Origin: Halorubrum xinjiangense
GTDB taxonomy: Archaea; Halobacteriota; Halobacteria; Halobacteriales; Haloferacaceae
Length of the DNA stretch: 64,000 bases
Direction: 5' to 3'
Assembly: GCF_900102375.1 (NCBI RefSeq)
Contig: NZ_FNBO01000013.1
Coordinates: forward strand, 44,682 to 108,681
The notes under the pieces are model-generated. The model was not told the DNA's origin, did no database searches, and worked only from the letters and a program-made list of their open reading frames with translations. Position 1 is the first letter of the stretch. Each line of letters begins with the position of its first letter. Of this stretch, positions 16,502 to 24,679 are shown one piece after another. The position numbers and the translations under genes are program-made.

Positions 16502-17092
16502 TCAGTACAGCGCGGTCGCGGTGAGGATGCCCGCGGTCTGCCCGGCGCCGACGAGCGCGATTCCCGCGACGGTTCCGGTCGAAGAGCCCGAGAGCGCGGC
16601 GACGAGGGCGCCCGCGACCGAGCACGCGGCGGCGACGTGATGGAGGATCGAGCGCGGGACCGCCGGGTCGCGCAGGCCCGTGTAGACGAACGCCGGCGCG
16701 GGCAGCAGCATCCAACCGTAGCAGGCGACGCCGAGGAGCGCGTCGGCCGGGACCGCGGCAGCGAGCGTCGGCGCGGCCCCGTCGCGCGCGAGGAATCCGG
16801 CGACGCCCGCGAGCGTGACCGGCGTGCCCGCGAGGATGGCCAGCTTCCACGCGCGGAGGACGCCCGTCGCCATGTCGCGCCACGAGGCGACGACGAAGGC
16901 GACGAGCAGGACGCTCATAACGACGTGCGCGACGAACAGCGCGTGCGCGGAGACGACGCCGAGGACCGCCCCCGCGGCGACGCCCCACGCCGCCGGGACC
17001 AGCAGCGCGGGACCGTTCTCGCGGAGCGTCAGGCCGGGGCCGTCCGCTCGGTGCGCGTGAGACACACGCGCGGCTTTCGCGGCCGGAAACAT
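16502..17092 (-). CDS. Multi-pass membrane protein of unknown function
   Basis: A 196-residue protein MFPAAKAARVSHAHRADG followed by about six hydrophobic segments (LLVPAAWGVAAGAVLGVV, LFVAHVVMSVLLVAFVVA, LAILAGTPVTLAGVAGFLA and others). The start was chosen because the longer frame upstream lacks membrane character and overlaps the cspA promoter. It is divergent from cspA. I do not recognise a family. Confidence 0.65.
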   Translation of the reverse strand: MFPAAKAARVSHAHRADGPGLTLRENGPALLVPAAWGVAAGAVLGVVSAHALFVAHVVMSVLLVAFVVASWRDMATGVLRAWKLAILAGTPVTLAGVAGFLARDGAAPTLAAAVPADALLGVACYGWMLLPAPAFVYTGLRDPAVPRSILHHVAAACSVAGALVAALSGSSTGTVAGIALVGAGQTAGILTATALY

Positions 17093-17276
17093 AAACGTCG
17101 GCGTCGGAGGGCCGTCGGAGAACTCGACGGATTGGCAGATCGAGAGCCGCGAATCCGTCGCGCGGTCAACGTCTGGCCACGAAACTGAGGATATTCGAGA
17201 ACGAACGTCCACTGAGCGTCGTGGTAACTCTACACTCGCAATCCTTATCCCCCGCCGGAGACTTCCTATGAACGCA

Positions 17277-17471
17277 ATGGCGACCGGAAAGGTTGATTTC
17301 TTCAACGACACTGGCGGCTACGGATTTATTGAGACTGACGACGCGGACGACGACGTGTTCTTCCACATGGAAGACGTCGGCGGCCCGGACCTCGAAGAGG
17401 GTCAGGAGCTCGAGTTCGACATCGAGTCCTCCGAGAAGGGCCCCCGCGCGACCAACGTCGTTCGGCAGTAA
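17277..17471 (+). CDS. cspA: Cold shock domain protein
   Basis: A 64-residue OB-fold nucleic-acid chaperone: MATGKVDFFNDTGGYGFIET carries RNP-1-like GYGFIET, and DDVFFHMEDV is the RNP-2 region. It binds single-stranded RNA/DNA. An ATG three codons upstream (17268) is also possible. A TATA-like ATCCTTATCC at 17241-17250 lies 22 bases before the first ATG and 31 before the second, so it does not settle the start; family alignment favours the second. Confidence 0.93.
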   Translation: MATGKVDFFNDTGGYGFIETDDADDDVFFHMEDVGGPDLEEGQELEFDIESSEKGPRATNVVRQ

Positions 17472-17657
17472 GCCGATCCGAAAGGTGGGTCGGTCCGGCT
17501 GACGCCGAACGCGACTCTGACACACGGTACCAAACGTTTTCGTCCGCGTCGCGGGCTCACGCTCGCCGCGGCCGTATTTTATTCCCGGCGAGCGCGTCGC
17601 TCGGCGCGTGCGCGTCGTTTGGGAGATTCAAAAGGGACGCGAGCGTCGCGGCCGCGC

Positions 17658-17972
17658 TCAGATGTGCTGGCCGAAGAGCCCGCGGCCCTTCGTCACCTCG
17701 ACGTCGCCCTCGACTTTCGTCTGACACGCGAGGCGGACGTCGTGGCTCGGGTGGTGCGGCGGGAACCAGAGGCGGGCGCGCTCCTTTTTGCCCGGCTCGC
17801 TGACCTCGCCCTCGACTTGGACCGCACAGGAGCCGCACGACCCGGCGCCGCGGCAGTTGAGCTGTTCCATCTTGCCGTTGTAGACGGAGAGACCGGCCTC
17901 TTTGAGCACGTCGCGCAGGTTGGCGCCCTTCTCGCACTCGATTTCCTCGCCCTTGTAGGATACGGTAGGCAT
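17658..17972 (-). CDS. 2Fe-2S ferredoxin
   Basis: A 104-residue plant-type ferredoxin, MPTVSYKGEEIECEKGANL. Cluster ligands are C40, C46, C49 in NCRGAGSCGSC and C83 in RLACQTK. A small soluble electron carrier without the halophilic N-terminal insertion seen in the main haloarchaeal ferredoxin, so it is probably a dedicated redox partner. A much longer frame reads on upstream, but it is the shadow of the opposite-strand gene. Confidence 0.92.
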   Translation of the reverse strand: MPTVSYKGEEIECEKGANLRDVLKEAGLSVYNGKMEQLNCRGAGSCGSCAVQVEGEVSEPGKKERARLWFPPHHPSHDVRLACQTKVEGDVEVTKGRGLFGQHI

Positions 17973-18132
17973 GTAGAGGCACGGTACGCGACCGATCCAC
18001 AAAGAGTCTGTGTCCGCGCGGCGCGGCGAGCAAAACCGAGGGCGGCGGCCCGGTCGCCCCGCGAAACGGTCGTGTGCCGAGCGTCGGACGCCGACGGGGC
18101 GTTTTTTACCCTCGGCACCGCAGGGTGGCACA

Positions 18133-19242
18133 ATGGGACTCAGGTGTCTGCTCGGACACGACTTCGGCGAACCCGAACTCCAGCGCGAACGCGAGGAGGA
18201 GGGCGACGAGGTCGTCACGACCGTCAAGGAGGTGAAGACCTGCGCTCGCTGCGGCGAGACGCAGATCGTCAGCGAAAACACCGAGGTGACGACGATGGAG
18301 CAACTCGCCGACGAGGCAGCCGCGAACGCGGCCGGCGGAAGTGACACGGGCGCGGCCGCGACGCCCGAGGGCGGCCCCGCTCCGGGCGCCGCCGAGGGGG
18401 GCGCCGGCCCCGGCGCGGCGGCGGGACGCGCCGAGGCCGGTGACGGCGCGAGCGCGGACGAGGGGGTGACCCTCGACGAGGAGCCCGGAGCCGGGAGCGA
18501 CGACGCGGTGATCATCGACGACGGGCCCGCGGGCGACGCGGAGCCCGAAACCGCCGACACCGGACCCTCCGCGGACGAGATCGGCACGTCGCCGGACGCT
18601 GCGGATCGCCCGGAGGCCGCGAACGCGTCGGACGCGGCGGACCGACCGGACCCGACGGCCGAGGACGCGGAGCTGTTGGACGCGGACGAGGAGTCGGCGT
18701 CCGCGTCGTCGCCCGCGGGCGACGCGGCGCCGGAGTCCGCACCGAGCGACGAGGCGGACGCGGAGGGCGACGACGGCGTGATCCTCGACGAGGAGGCGGC
18801 GGACGCCGACGAGAGGGAGCGGGGCGCGTGGCCGTCGGTCGATGAATCGGACGACGACGCGGACGGCCCGACCGCCTGGCCCGACCACGGCGGGGAAGAC
18901 GAGGGGTTCAGCGCGGAGGTCGGCGAGGGCGGCGACGCCGGCGTCGAGTTCGGCGGCGGACTCACCCCCGAAGCCGCGGAACAGCGGGAGGAGGGAGCGG
19001 AGACGGAGTACGTCGAGGCCCCCGACGACGCCGAGGCCGTCGCGTTCGACGCCGACGGCGAGAGCGGAACGGGGATCACCCGGGGCGAGAGCCCCGAACT
19101 GGAGACGATAGGGGACGACGAGCCGACGGAGTACTACTGTCCCGAGTGCGGGATGGTTCGGGCCGCGGACGGGAGTTCGATGCGCGCGGGAGACATCTGT
19201 CCGGAGTGCAAGCGCGGCTACGTCGACGAGCGACCGCAGTAG
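18133..19242 (+). CDS. Zinc-ribbon protein with long acidic linker
   Basis: A 369-residue protein whose ends are ordered and whose middle is not. The N-terminus MGLRCLLGHDFGEPELQRER leads to a CARCGETQIVSE half-ribbon (about 36-47); the C-terminus is a second ribbon, YYCPECGMVRAADGSSMRAG then CPECKRGYV. Between them lie about 285 residues of Ala/Asp/Glu/Gly low complexity with repeated DEEAADAD and VILDEE/VIIDDGP-like patches. It looks like a haloarchaeal-specific protein; no catalytic motif is seen. Confidence 0.75.
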   Translation: MGLRCLLGHDFGEPELQREREEEGDEVVTTVKEVKTCARCGETQIVSENTEVTTMEQLADEAAANAAGGSDTGAAATPEGGPAPGAAEGGAGPGAAAGRAEAGDGASADEGVTLDEEPGAGSDDAVIIDDGPAGDAEPETADTGPSADEIGTSPDAADRPEAANASDAADRPDPTAEDAELLDADEESASASSPAGDAAPESAPSDEADAEGDDGVILDEEAADADERERGAWPSVDESDDDADGPTAWPDHGGEDEGFSAEVGEGGDAGVEFGGGLTPEAAEQREEGAETEYVEAPDDAEAVAFDADGESGTGITRGESPELETIGDDEPTEYYCPECGMVRAADGSSMRAGDICPECKRGYVDERPQ

Positions 19243-19336
19243 GCGGGGCGGACAGGAAACGGACCGCGTCGACGGCCGAACGCGCCGAGCGACCGTGACG
19301 AAACTGGTTTACGCCGGCCTGTCGAACGGTCGCGGC

Positions 19337-19720
19337 ATGAAGGAGTACAAGATGCGCCGCGGCGAGCATCTGGACGACCGCATGCCGGACCTGAAAGGCT
19401 CCATCGAGGAGTACTTCGGCGAAGTCACGGGCACCGAGGAGTGGCAGGGCCACGAGCTGTACGTCGTCGCGGACCCCGATAACCCGGTGTTCGACCGGAT
19501 CGTCGCGGGCGCCGCCGAGTACGGGAGCAAGAAGGACAAGCTGGCGGTCCACTTCGAGGAGCGACCTGCCGAGGACGTCATCGCCGAGGGGAACGCCGAC
19601 GCCGCCGCGGACGCCGTCGACGCGAAAAACGAGTTCCTCCTGGAGGCGACCGGTCGCGACGCGAAGTCCCGCCGCGACTCGCTGAAGCGCGAGGTCGAGG
19701 ACGACGCGCCCGACTACTGA
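19337..19720 (+). CDS. Conserved haloarchaeal protein (DUF5611-like)
   Basis: A 127-residue acidic protein starting MKEYKMRRGEHLDDRMPDLK, preferred over the ATG at 19295 because family members begin with the KEYKMRRGE segment. Contains GSIEEYFGEVTG and HELYVVADPDNPVFDRIVAG, a compact alpha/beta domain, and a charged helical tail. Recognised as a common haloarchaeal family from memory; function unknown. Confidence 0.75.
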   Translation: MKEYKMRRGEHLDDRMPDLKGSIEEYFGEVTGTEEWQGHELYVVADPDNPVFDRIVAGAAEYGSKKDKLAVHFEERPAEDVIAEGNADAAADAVDAKNEFLLEATGRDAKSRRDSLKREVEDDAPDY

Positions 19721-19779
19721 TCGAATCCCCTCGCCGTTGGAGCCGCCTTGTTATCGTCGACAGCCGTTGGGAGCGCCGG

Positions 19780-19862
19780 TAGCGCCTCGCTCGTGGTATC
19801 GGAAGCGCCCCGTTCGTCGTACTCGTAGCGCCCCGCTCGTGGTATCGGAAGCGTCCCGTTCG
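19780..19862. repeat. Two 37-bp direct repeats in intergenic region
   Basis: The 37-base segments 19780-19816 and 19826-19862 are nearly identical (TAGCGCCTCGCTCGTGG versus TAGCGCCCCGCTCGTGG, then GTATCGGAAGCG in both) and are separated by nine bases. The intergenic region 19721-19990 otherwise holds only the AT-rich promoter of the downstream stress-protein gene. Confidence 0.8.
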
Positions 19863-19957
19863 CCCGACCGAGTCCGGTCGGGACGGGGGCCTCGCGGCTG
19901 CGAGAGTGTCAGGATCGATCGGTTAAATATTTATTCGGATTTGAGTTAATACTTCGC

Positions 19958-19970
19958 TGCCCTTAAGCCG
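19958..19970 (+). promoter_or_regulatory. Likely promoter of universal stress gene
   Basis: GCCCTTAAGCC is a TATA-like sequence centred about 27 bases before the ATG at 19991, the spacing expected for a leaderless haloarchaeal transcript. An AT-rich stretch (GGTTAAATATTTATTCGG) lies further upstream at 19921-19938. Confidence 0.4.
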
Positions 19971-19990
19971 GTGGGGGACCAAAGGGGTGT

Positions 19991-20449
19991 ATGAGCATCA
20001 AAACAGTCGTACTGGCGGTCGGCACGGAAGACGAGAAACGCACCGAGCGGCTCGCGGAGGAGATCATCGCGCTCGCGGGGCCGGCGGACGCCGAGGTCGT
20101 GTTGACCCACGTGTTCGGCGAGGAGGAGTTCGACGAGACCCGCGCGAAACTCGGCTTCGACCTGGACGGCGAGAACTCGACGCCCGACGCGGTCGCGGAG
20201 CGACACCGGACCACCCGGGAGCTCTCGGAGATCCTCTCCGCGGCCGGCGTGCGGCACTCGATCCGCGGCGCGGTCGGCGACCTCGCGGACGAGGTGGTTC
20301 AGACCGCCGAGGGACTCGAAGCCGACCGCGTCGTCGTCGGCGGGCGGCGCCGCTCGCCGACCGGGAAGGCCGTCTTCGGCAGCGCGGCGCAGGAGGTCAT
20401 GCTCTCGGCGCCGTGCCCGGTGACGTTCGTCCGCGAGACGGCGTCGTAA
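19991..20449 (+). CDS. Universal stress protein UspA family
   Basis: A 152-residue single Usp domain: MSIKTVVLAVGTEDEKRTER, HVFGEEEF and the ATP-binding signature VVVGGRRRSPTGKAVFGSAA (G-x2-G-x9-GS type), ending APCPVTFVRE. Likely binds ATP and is induced in stress; the exact role in haloarchaea is unknown. The next gene lies about 90 bases away in the same direction. Confidence 0.93.
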   Translation: MSIKTVVLAVGTEDEKRTERLAEEIIALAGPADAEVVLTHVFGEEEFDETRAKLGFDLDGENSTPDAVAERHRTTRELSEILSAAGVRHSIRGAVGDLADEVVQTAEGLEADRVVVGGRRRSPTGKAVFGSAAQEVMLSAPCPVTFVRETAS

Positions 20450-20539
20450 CGCGATTTCGGTGAAACGACTCGGTTTTTTATCCCCGCTCGACCGCGCGAA
20501 GCGTCCCGCTTAAGTGAGACGGGTCCGCGCTTACACCCG

Positions 20540-21517
20540 ATGTACTACGTGGGCGTCGATCTCGGCGCGACGAACGTCCGAGCGGTCGTCGGCGACGAGA
20601 CCGCGGCGGTCCTCGGCGCCGCGTCGCGAGGCACCCCGCGGGGACCGAACGGCATCGCCGTCACGGAGGCCGTCCTCGAGGTGGTTCGGGGGGCCTGTGC
20701 CGACGCGGGGATCGCACCGAGCGAAGCTATCGCGGCCGGGATCGGCTCTATCGGCCCGCTCGACCTAGCGGAGGGGATCGTTCAGGGGCCCGCGAACCTC
20801 CCGGACACCGTCGAGCGCATCCCGCTCGTCGGGCCGGTCGGGCGGCTGCTCGACACCGAGGAGGTGTACCTCCACAACGACACCATCGCGGGCGTCATCG
20901 GCGAGCGGTTCCACTCCGAGCGCAACCCCGACGACATGGTGTATCTCACCATCTCCTCGGGGATCGGCGCCGGCGTCGCCGTCGACGGCAACGTCCTCTC
21001 GGGATGGGACGGCAACGCCGGCGAGGTCGGCCACATGACCGTCGACCCGCACGGGTTCATGACCTGCGGGTGCGGGCTCGACGGCCACTGGGAGGGGTAC
21101 TGCTCGGGGAACAACATCCCGAAGTACGCCCGGGAGCTGTACGAGGAGGACCCGATCGAGACGAGCCTCCCGATCGAGGACCCCGACTTCTCCGCGGTCG
21201 ACGTGTTCGAGGCGGCGGGCGAGGACACCTTCGCCGACCACGTGATAGACCAGGTCGCCCACTGGAACGCCATGGGGATCGCCAACGTCATTCACGCGTA
21301 TGCGCCGCTCGTCGTGAGCGTCGGCGGCGCGGTCGCGCTCAACAACCCCGACCGCGTCCTCGACCCGATCCGCGAGAAGCTCCCGGAGATGGTGTTCATC
21401 AACGTCCCCGAGGTGCGGCTCACCGACCTCGGCGACGACGTCGTGGTGAAAGGGGCCCTCGCGAGCGCGCTGACGGGCGGGACCGGCGACCGCTCGCGCG
21501 TCGAGAACGCGCCCTGA
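20540..21517 (+). CDS. ROK-family sugar kinase (glucokinase-like)
   Basis: A 325-residue kinase of the ROK family. Phosphate-binding GVDLGATNVRAVVGDE at residues 5-20, catalytic-region LHNDTIAGVIGE, TISSGIGAGV, and the ROK zinc/substrate stretch GEVGHMTVDP followed by CGCGLDGHWEGYCSG. VSVGGAVALNNPD is the C-terminal nucleotide motif. ROK members phosphorylate glucose or related hexoses; specificity here is not determinable. Standalone gene. Confidence 0.88.
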   Translation: MYYVGVDLGATNVRAVVGDETAAVLGAASRGTPRGPNGIAVTEAVLEVVRGACADAGIAPSEAIAAGIGSIGPLDLAEGIVQGPANLPDTVERIPLVGPVGRLLDTEEVYLHNDTIAGVIGERFHSERNPDDMVYLTISSGIGAGVAVDGNVLSGWDGNAGEVGHMTVDPHGFMTCGCGLDGHWEGYCSGNNIPKYARELYEEDPIETSLPIEDPDFSAVDVFEAAGEDTFADHVIDQVAHWNAMGIANVIHAYAPLVVSVGGAVALNNPDRVLDPIREKLPEMVFINVPEVRLTDLGDDVVVKGALASALTGGTGDRSRVENAP

Positions 21518-21548
21518 CGGCTGGAAGCGGAAGCGAGAGCGGTCTCGT

Positions 21549-22559
21549 CTACTGCTCGAACTCGTCGAGCTCCGGCTTGACGTCCTCGCCCACCGCGTCG
21601 CGCGTGTCGAGGAACACGTCGCGGTACCGGCGGATCTTCCGGAGGAGGACGTAGCCGAACGCGCCCTGGAAGACGACGACGAAGCCGAACAGCGCGATGA
21701 GTCGAGGGAGGCCGAAAATCCCCGATGCGACGCCCGTCACCGGGCCGACAAGCGTGTTGTACAGCGCGTGGATCGCCGCGGCGAGGACGAGCCCCTTGAC
21801 GATGATGGGGCCGCGGTTCTCGGGGTTGAACTTCGCGAGCCCGAGGTAGTAGCCGGCGAACGCCGAGTAGACGACGTGGCCCGGGCCCGCGAGCGCCCGG
21901 AGTGCGGCGATGCCGTCGCCGGCGCCGAGCGCCGCGACCCCGACCGTCAGCTCCGACATGTCGACGTTCTGGGCGATGTACACGAAGTTCTCGATGACGA
22001 CGAAGCCGAGGCCCGCGATGGCACCGTAGACGGCGCCGTCGATGACGGCGTCGAAGCGGTCGTCGGTGTACGCGTACAGCCGCACCGCGAGCAGCTTCAC
22101 CGACTCCTCTATCGGGCCGACGACGACGAAGAAGAAGAGGACGAGCCCGAGGAAGCCGAACGGGCGGAAGTACGGCTGGAGCACGCTGTTTAAGATCGCC
22201 GCGAACGTTGCGGTGAGAATCGAAAGCAGGAACGTCGCCACCAGGAGCGACAGCGGCTCGGCGGTCGTGACGTCTGAGACGTACACGTACGCGGCCAGTC
22301 CGAGCGCGGGGACCACAGAGAGGCCGAGGAGGACCGCGATGGCCGGGTCGAAGAGGAGCCCCAGCCCGAACGAGCCGACGATCGCGAGGAGGCCGACGAA
22401 GGCGACGAAGACGACGCCCGCCTTCGCCGAGCGCGTGAGCAGCCAGTACAGCGCGACCGACAGCCCGTCGAGGGAGGTGCGCTCCTCCCAGGTCGCGACG
22501 TCGTAGAGGTCGCGGTCGTCGTCGGCCCGAGATGCGATCGGGTCCTCCTCGGATGGCAT
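21549..22559 (-). CDS. PrsW-family intramembrane protease
   Basis: A 336-residue multi-pass protein starting MPSEEDPIASRADDDRD; the upstream in-frame ATG is disfavoured. After a cytosolic N-terminus there are about eight transmembrane segments. PrsW-like glutamic protease motifs are present: GPIEESVKLL (E151, E152, K155), VVIENFVYI (E190, N191), HVVYSAFAGYYLG and AAAIHALYN. In Bacillus PrsW starts regulated cleavage of an anti-sigma factor; the haloarchaeal substrate is unknown. Confidence 0.88.
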   Translation of the reverse strand: MPSEEDPIASRADDDRDLYDVATWEERTSLDGLSVALYWLLTRSAKAGVVFVAFVGLLAIVGSFGLGLLFDPAIAVLLGLSVVPALGLAAYVYVSDVTTAEPLSLLVATFLLSILTATFAAILNSVLQPYFRPFGFLGLVLFFFVVVGPIEESVKLLAVRLYAYTDDRFDAVIDGAVYGAIAGLGFVVIENFVYIAQNVDMSELTVGVAALGAGDGIAALRALAGPGHVVYSAFAGYYLGLAKFNPENRGPIIVKGLVLAAAIHALYNTLVGPVTGVASGIFGLPRLIALFGFVVVFQGAFGYVLLRKIRRYRDVFLDTRDAVGEDVKPELDEFEQ

Positions 22560-22679
22560 GGCTCCCGTTTGCTTCCCGGGTGACTTAATTAGTGGGCGGC
22601 ATCCAAGTGCCGGACCGCGGTAGGCGGGCGGAAGAGGCGCGGCCGACAGGATTGAAACGGCGGCGCCCGAAGGCGGGGT

Positions 22680-23072
22680 ATGCACTTCGATCCACGGGTC
22701 CAGCGCGCCCTCCGGGAGGCCGGGCTAGACGCGGACGCCGTCGCCGACGCCTCGGACCGCGTCGCCGAACTCGTCGCCCGCGACGCCGACCGCCTCCGGG
22801 CGTTCTTCGACGCGGACGGCCCCTACTACTCGGACATGGAGATGGCCCACAGCGCGGGCGCGATCCAAGAGCACGCGACCGCCGACGTCGACCTGTTCAC
22901 CCACGGGAGCGATCTCCGCGGCTACCTCTCGCTCGACGGGTGGGGCGTCCCGGTCGAGGGCGGGCGGATCCTCCGGGAGGACGACAGCGGCGACCCGGTC
23001 GTCGTCGAGCTCTCGCTCGGCGACACGGTGAACGACCGGGTGCGGTTCGCGCGCGAGCGCGAGGAGCTGTGA
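22680..23072 (+). CDS. Conserved haloarchaeal protein (DUF7532-like)
   Basis: A 130-residue acidic protein, MHFDPRVQRALREAGLDADA, with an N-terminal helical half and a beta-rich second half (GYLSLDGWGVPVEGGRI, PVVVELSLGDTVNDRVRF). Its TGA overlaps the GTG of the next gene by the GTGA tetranucleotide, so it is probably translationally coupled to the FAU-1-like protein. Function unknown. Confidence 0.75.
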   Translation: MHFDPRVQRALREAGLDADAVADASDRVAELVARDADRLRAFFDADGPYYSDMEMAHSAGAIQEHATADVDLFTHGSDLRGYLSLDGWGVPVEGGRILREDDSGDPVVVELSLGDTVNDRVRFAREREEL

Positions 23073-24559
23073 CCGTGGCCGGAGTCCGCGTCCGCGGCAT
23101 CTACGCGACGGCGCTCACCGCGCGCCTGCTCGATGCCGGCCACGAGGTCGTCGACGCCTCGCCGCCGATCCGCCGGCGCTTCGAGGCGGCGTTCGGGACC
23201 GAGCCCCCGGACGTGCGCGTCGGGACGAGTCGTGACCGGCAGGGCGTCGGCGCGCACGGCGACCACGACGCGCTCGACGCGGTCCGCGACCTCCTGACCG
23301 ACGCGGGCCGGGACGCGCTCGCGTGGCCCGACCCGACGCCGCCCGGCACGATCCTCGACGGCGAGGTGACGGAGACGCTCGGCGGCGGCGCGGTGGTAGG
23401 GCTCCGAACCGACGACGACACCGCGGAGGGGTACCTCCCGTACGGCGACATCGACGCCCGAGTTGAGACGGGGGACCCGGTCAGGGTCCAGGTGCGCGAG
23501 TCGGCGGCGCCGTGGACCGACCGCCGCCCCGAACTCGCCGGGGAGCTGCGCGTGGGCGGCGACCTCGTCGTTCTCGAGCCCGGCTCCGGGACGCGCGTCG
23601 ACGCCCGGGACGACGAGGCCGCCCGGGAGCTGTCGGGGATGCTCGACCTGCTCGACCTCGACCCGCCCGCGGGGTGGCGCGCGGTGTGGCAGCCCCCCGC
23701 GGTCGACGCCGACACGGAGGCGCTGACCGCGGGGCTCGACGCGGCGGTCGACGCCGCGGAGGAGCTGCGCGCGGCGGTCGATCCCGGCGAGGGGCCCGAG
23801 GCGGTCGGTGGCGACGCCGACGGAGACGGCGGCGGGCTCGGCGTCCTCGGCGACCGGAGCCGGCTCCGCGACGCGCCGGTCGCCGCGCCGAACGCCGGCG
23901 TCTGGGTCTGGTTCGGCCGCGAGAGCCGGTTCGGGCTCGACGACGCACGTCGGACCGCGACCGCGACGATGCCGGGCCACCACCGCGTGAAGGCAGGCGC
24001 CGCGGACGCCTCCGCCGGGGTCGACCTCGCGGAGGCGCTCTGTGACCCCTCCCCGGACGCCGAGTTCCCGTTCGCGGTCGTGGCCGACGCGTTCGGCCCG
24101 CGGGAGGGCGACGCGCTCCGGATCGACCACGGGAAGCCGGACGGGCGGCTGATCACCCTCGGCGAGGCGACGGTGACGGGGGTCGACCCCGACGGGACCG
24201 TCACCGTCGAGCGCGAGATGACCGGCGGGGGGACCTACGACGGGCTCGGCGTCGACCGCGTGGCCGGCGACGTCGCCGAAACGAGCCTGAAGGAGGGGCG
24301 CTGGTGGTACCCGACGACGTACCGCGGCCGCGACGGGACCGTCCGCGGGACATACGTCAACGTCTGCACGCCGGTAGAAATTTTCCCCGACGCCGCCCGG
24401 TACGTGGACCTCCACGTCGACGTGGTGAAGCGGCCGGACGGAACGGTCGAGCGCGTCGACGACGACGAACTGGACGAGGCGGTCGCGGCGGGTTACATCT
24501 CCGAACCGCTGGCGGAGAAGGCGCGGAGCGTCGCGTCGGCGCTGGAAAACGCGCTGTGA
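23069..24559 (+). CDS. FAU-1/RNase E-G-like RNA-binding protein
   Basis: A 496-residue protein starting at GTG (VTVAGVRVRGIYATALT). The order fits archaeal FAU-1: an N-terminal ribonuclease E/G-like part with an S1-type OB segment (GTILDGEVTETLGGGAVVGL, EGYLPYGDID, GDPVRVQV), and a C-terminal DUF402-type domain (SLKEGRWWYPTTYRG, GTYVNVCTPVEIFPD, YVDLHVDVVKRPDG). FAU-1 from Pyrococcus binds AU-rich RNA and degrades RNA. Probably acts in RNA maturation or decay; the overlap with the gene before supports co-expression. Confidence 0.85.
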   Translation: MTVAGVRVRGIYATALTARLLDAGHEVVDASPPIRRRFEAAFGTEPPDVRVGTSRDRQGVGAHGDHDALDAVRDLLTDAGRDALAWPDPTPPGTILDGEVTETLGGGAVVGLRTDDDTAEGYLPYGDIDARVETGDPVRVQVRESAAPWTDRRPELAGELRVGGDLVVLEPGSGTRVDARDDEAARELSGMLDLLDLDPPAGWRAVWQPPAVDADTEALTAGLDAAVDAAEELRAAVDPGEGPEAVGGDADGDGGGLGVLGDRSRLRDAPVAAPNAGVWVWFGRESRFGLDDARRTATATMPGHHRVKAGAADASAGVDLAEALCDPSPDAEFPFAVVADAFGPREGDALRIDHGKPDGRLITLGEATVTGVDPDGTVTVEREMTGGGTYDGLGVDRVAGDVAETSLKEGRWWYPTTYRGRDGTVRGTYVNVCTPVEIFPDAARYVDLHVDVVKRPDGTVERVDDDELDEAVAAGYISEPLAEKARSVASALENAL

Positions 24560-24679
24560 GGCCACAGCGCCTCCGGACAGCCCTCCTACGCTAACTTGCC
24601 GACTCGATTATTTCGAAATTCAATCACTTCGATTCGTTACAATAACATTATTAATCATCATATAGACAGTGAGGACAGA

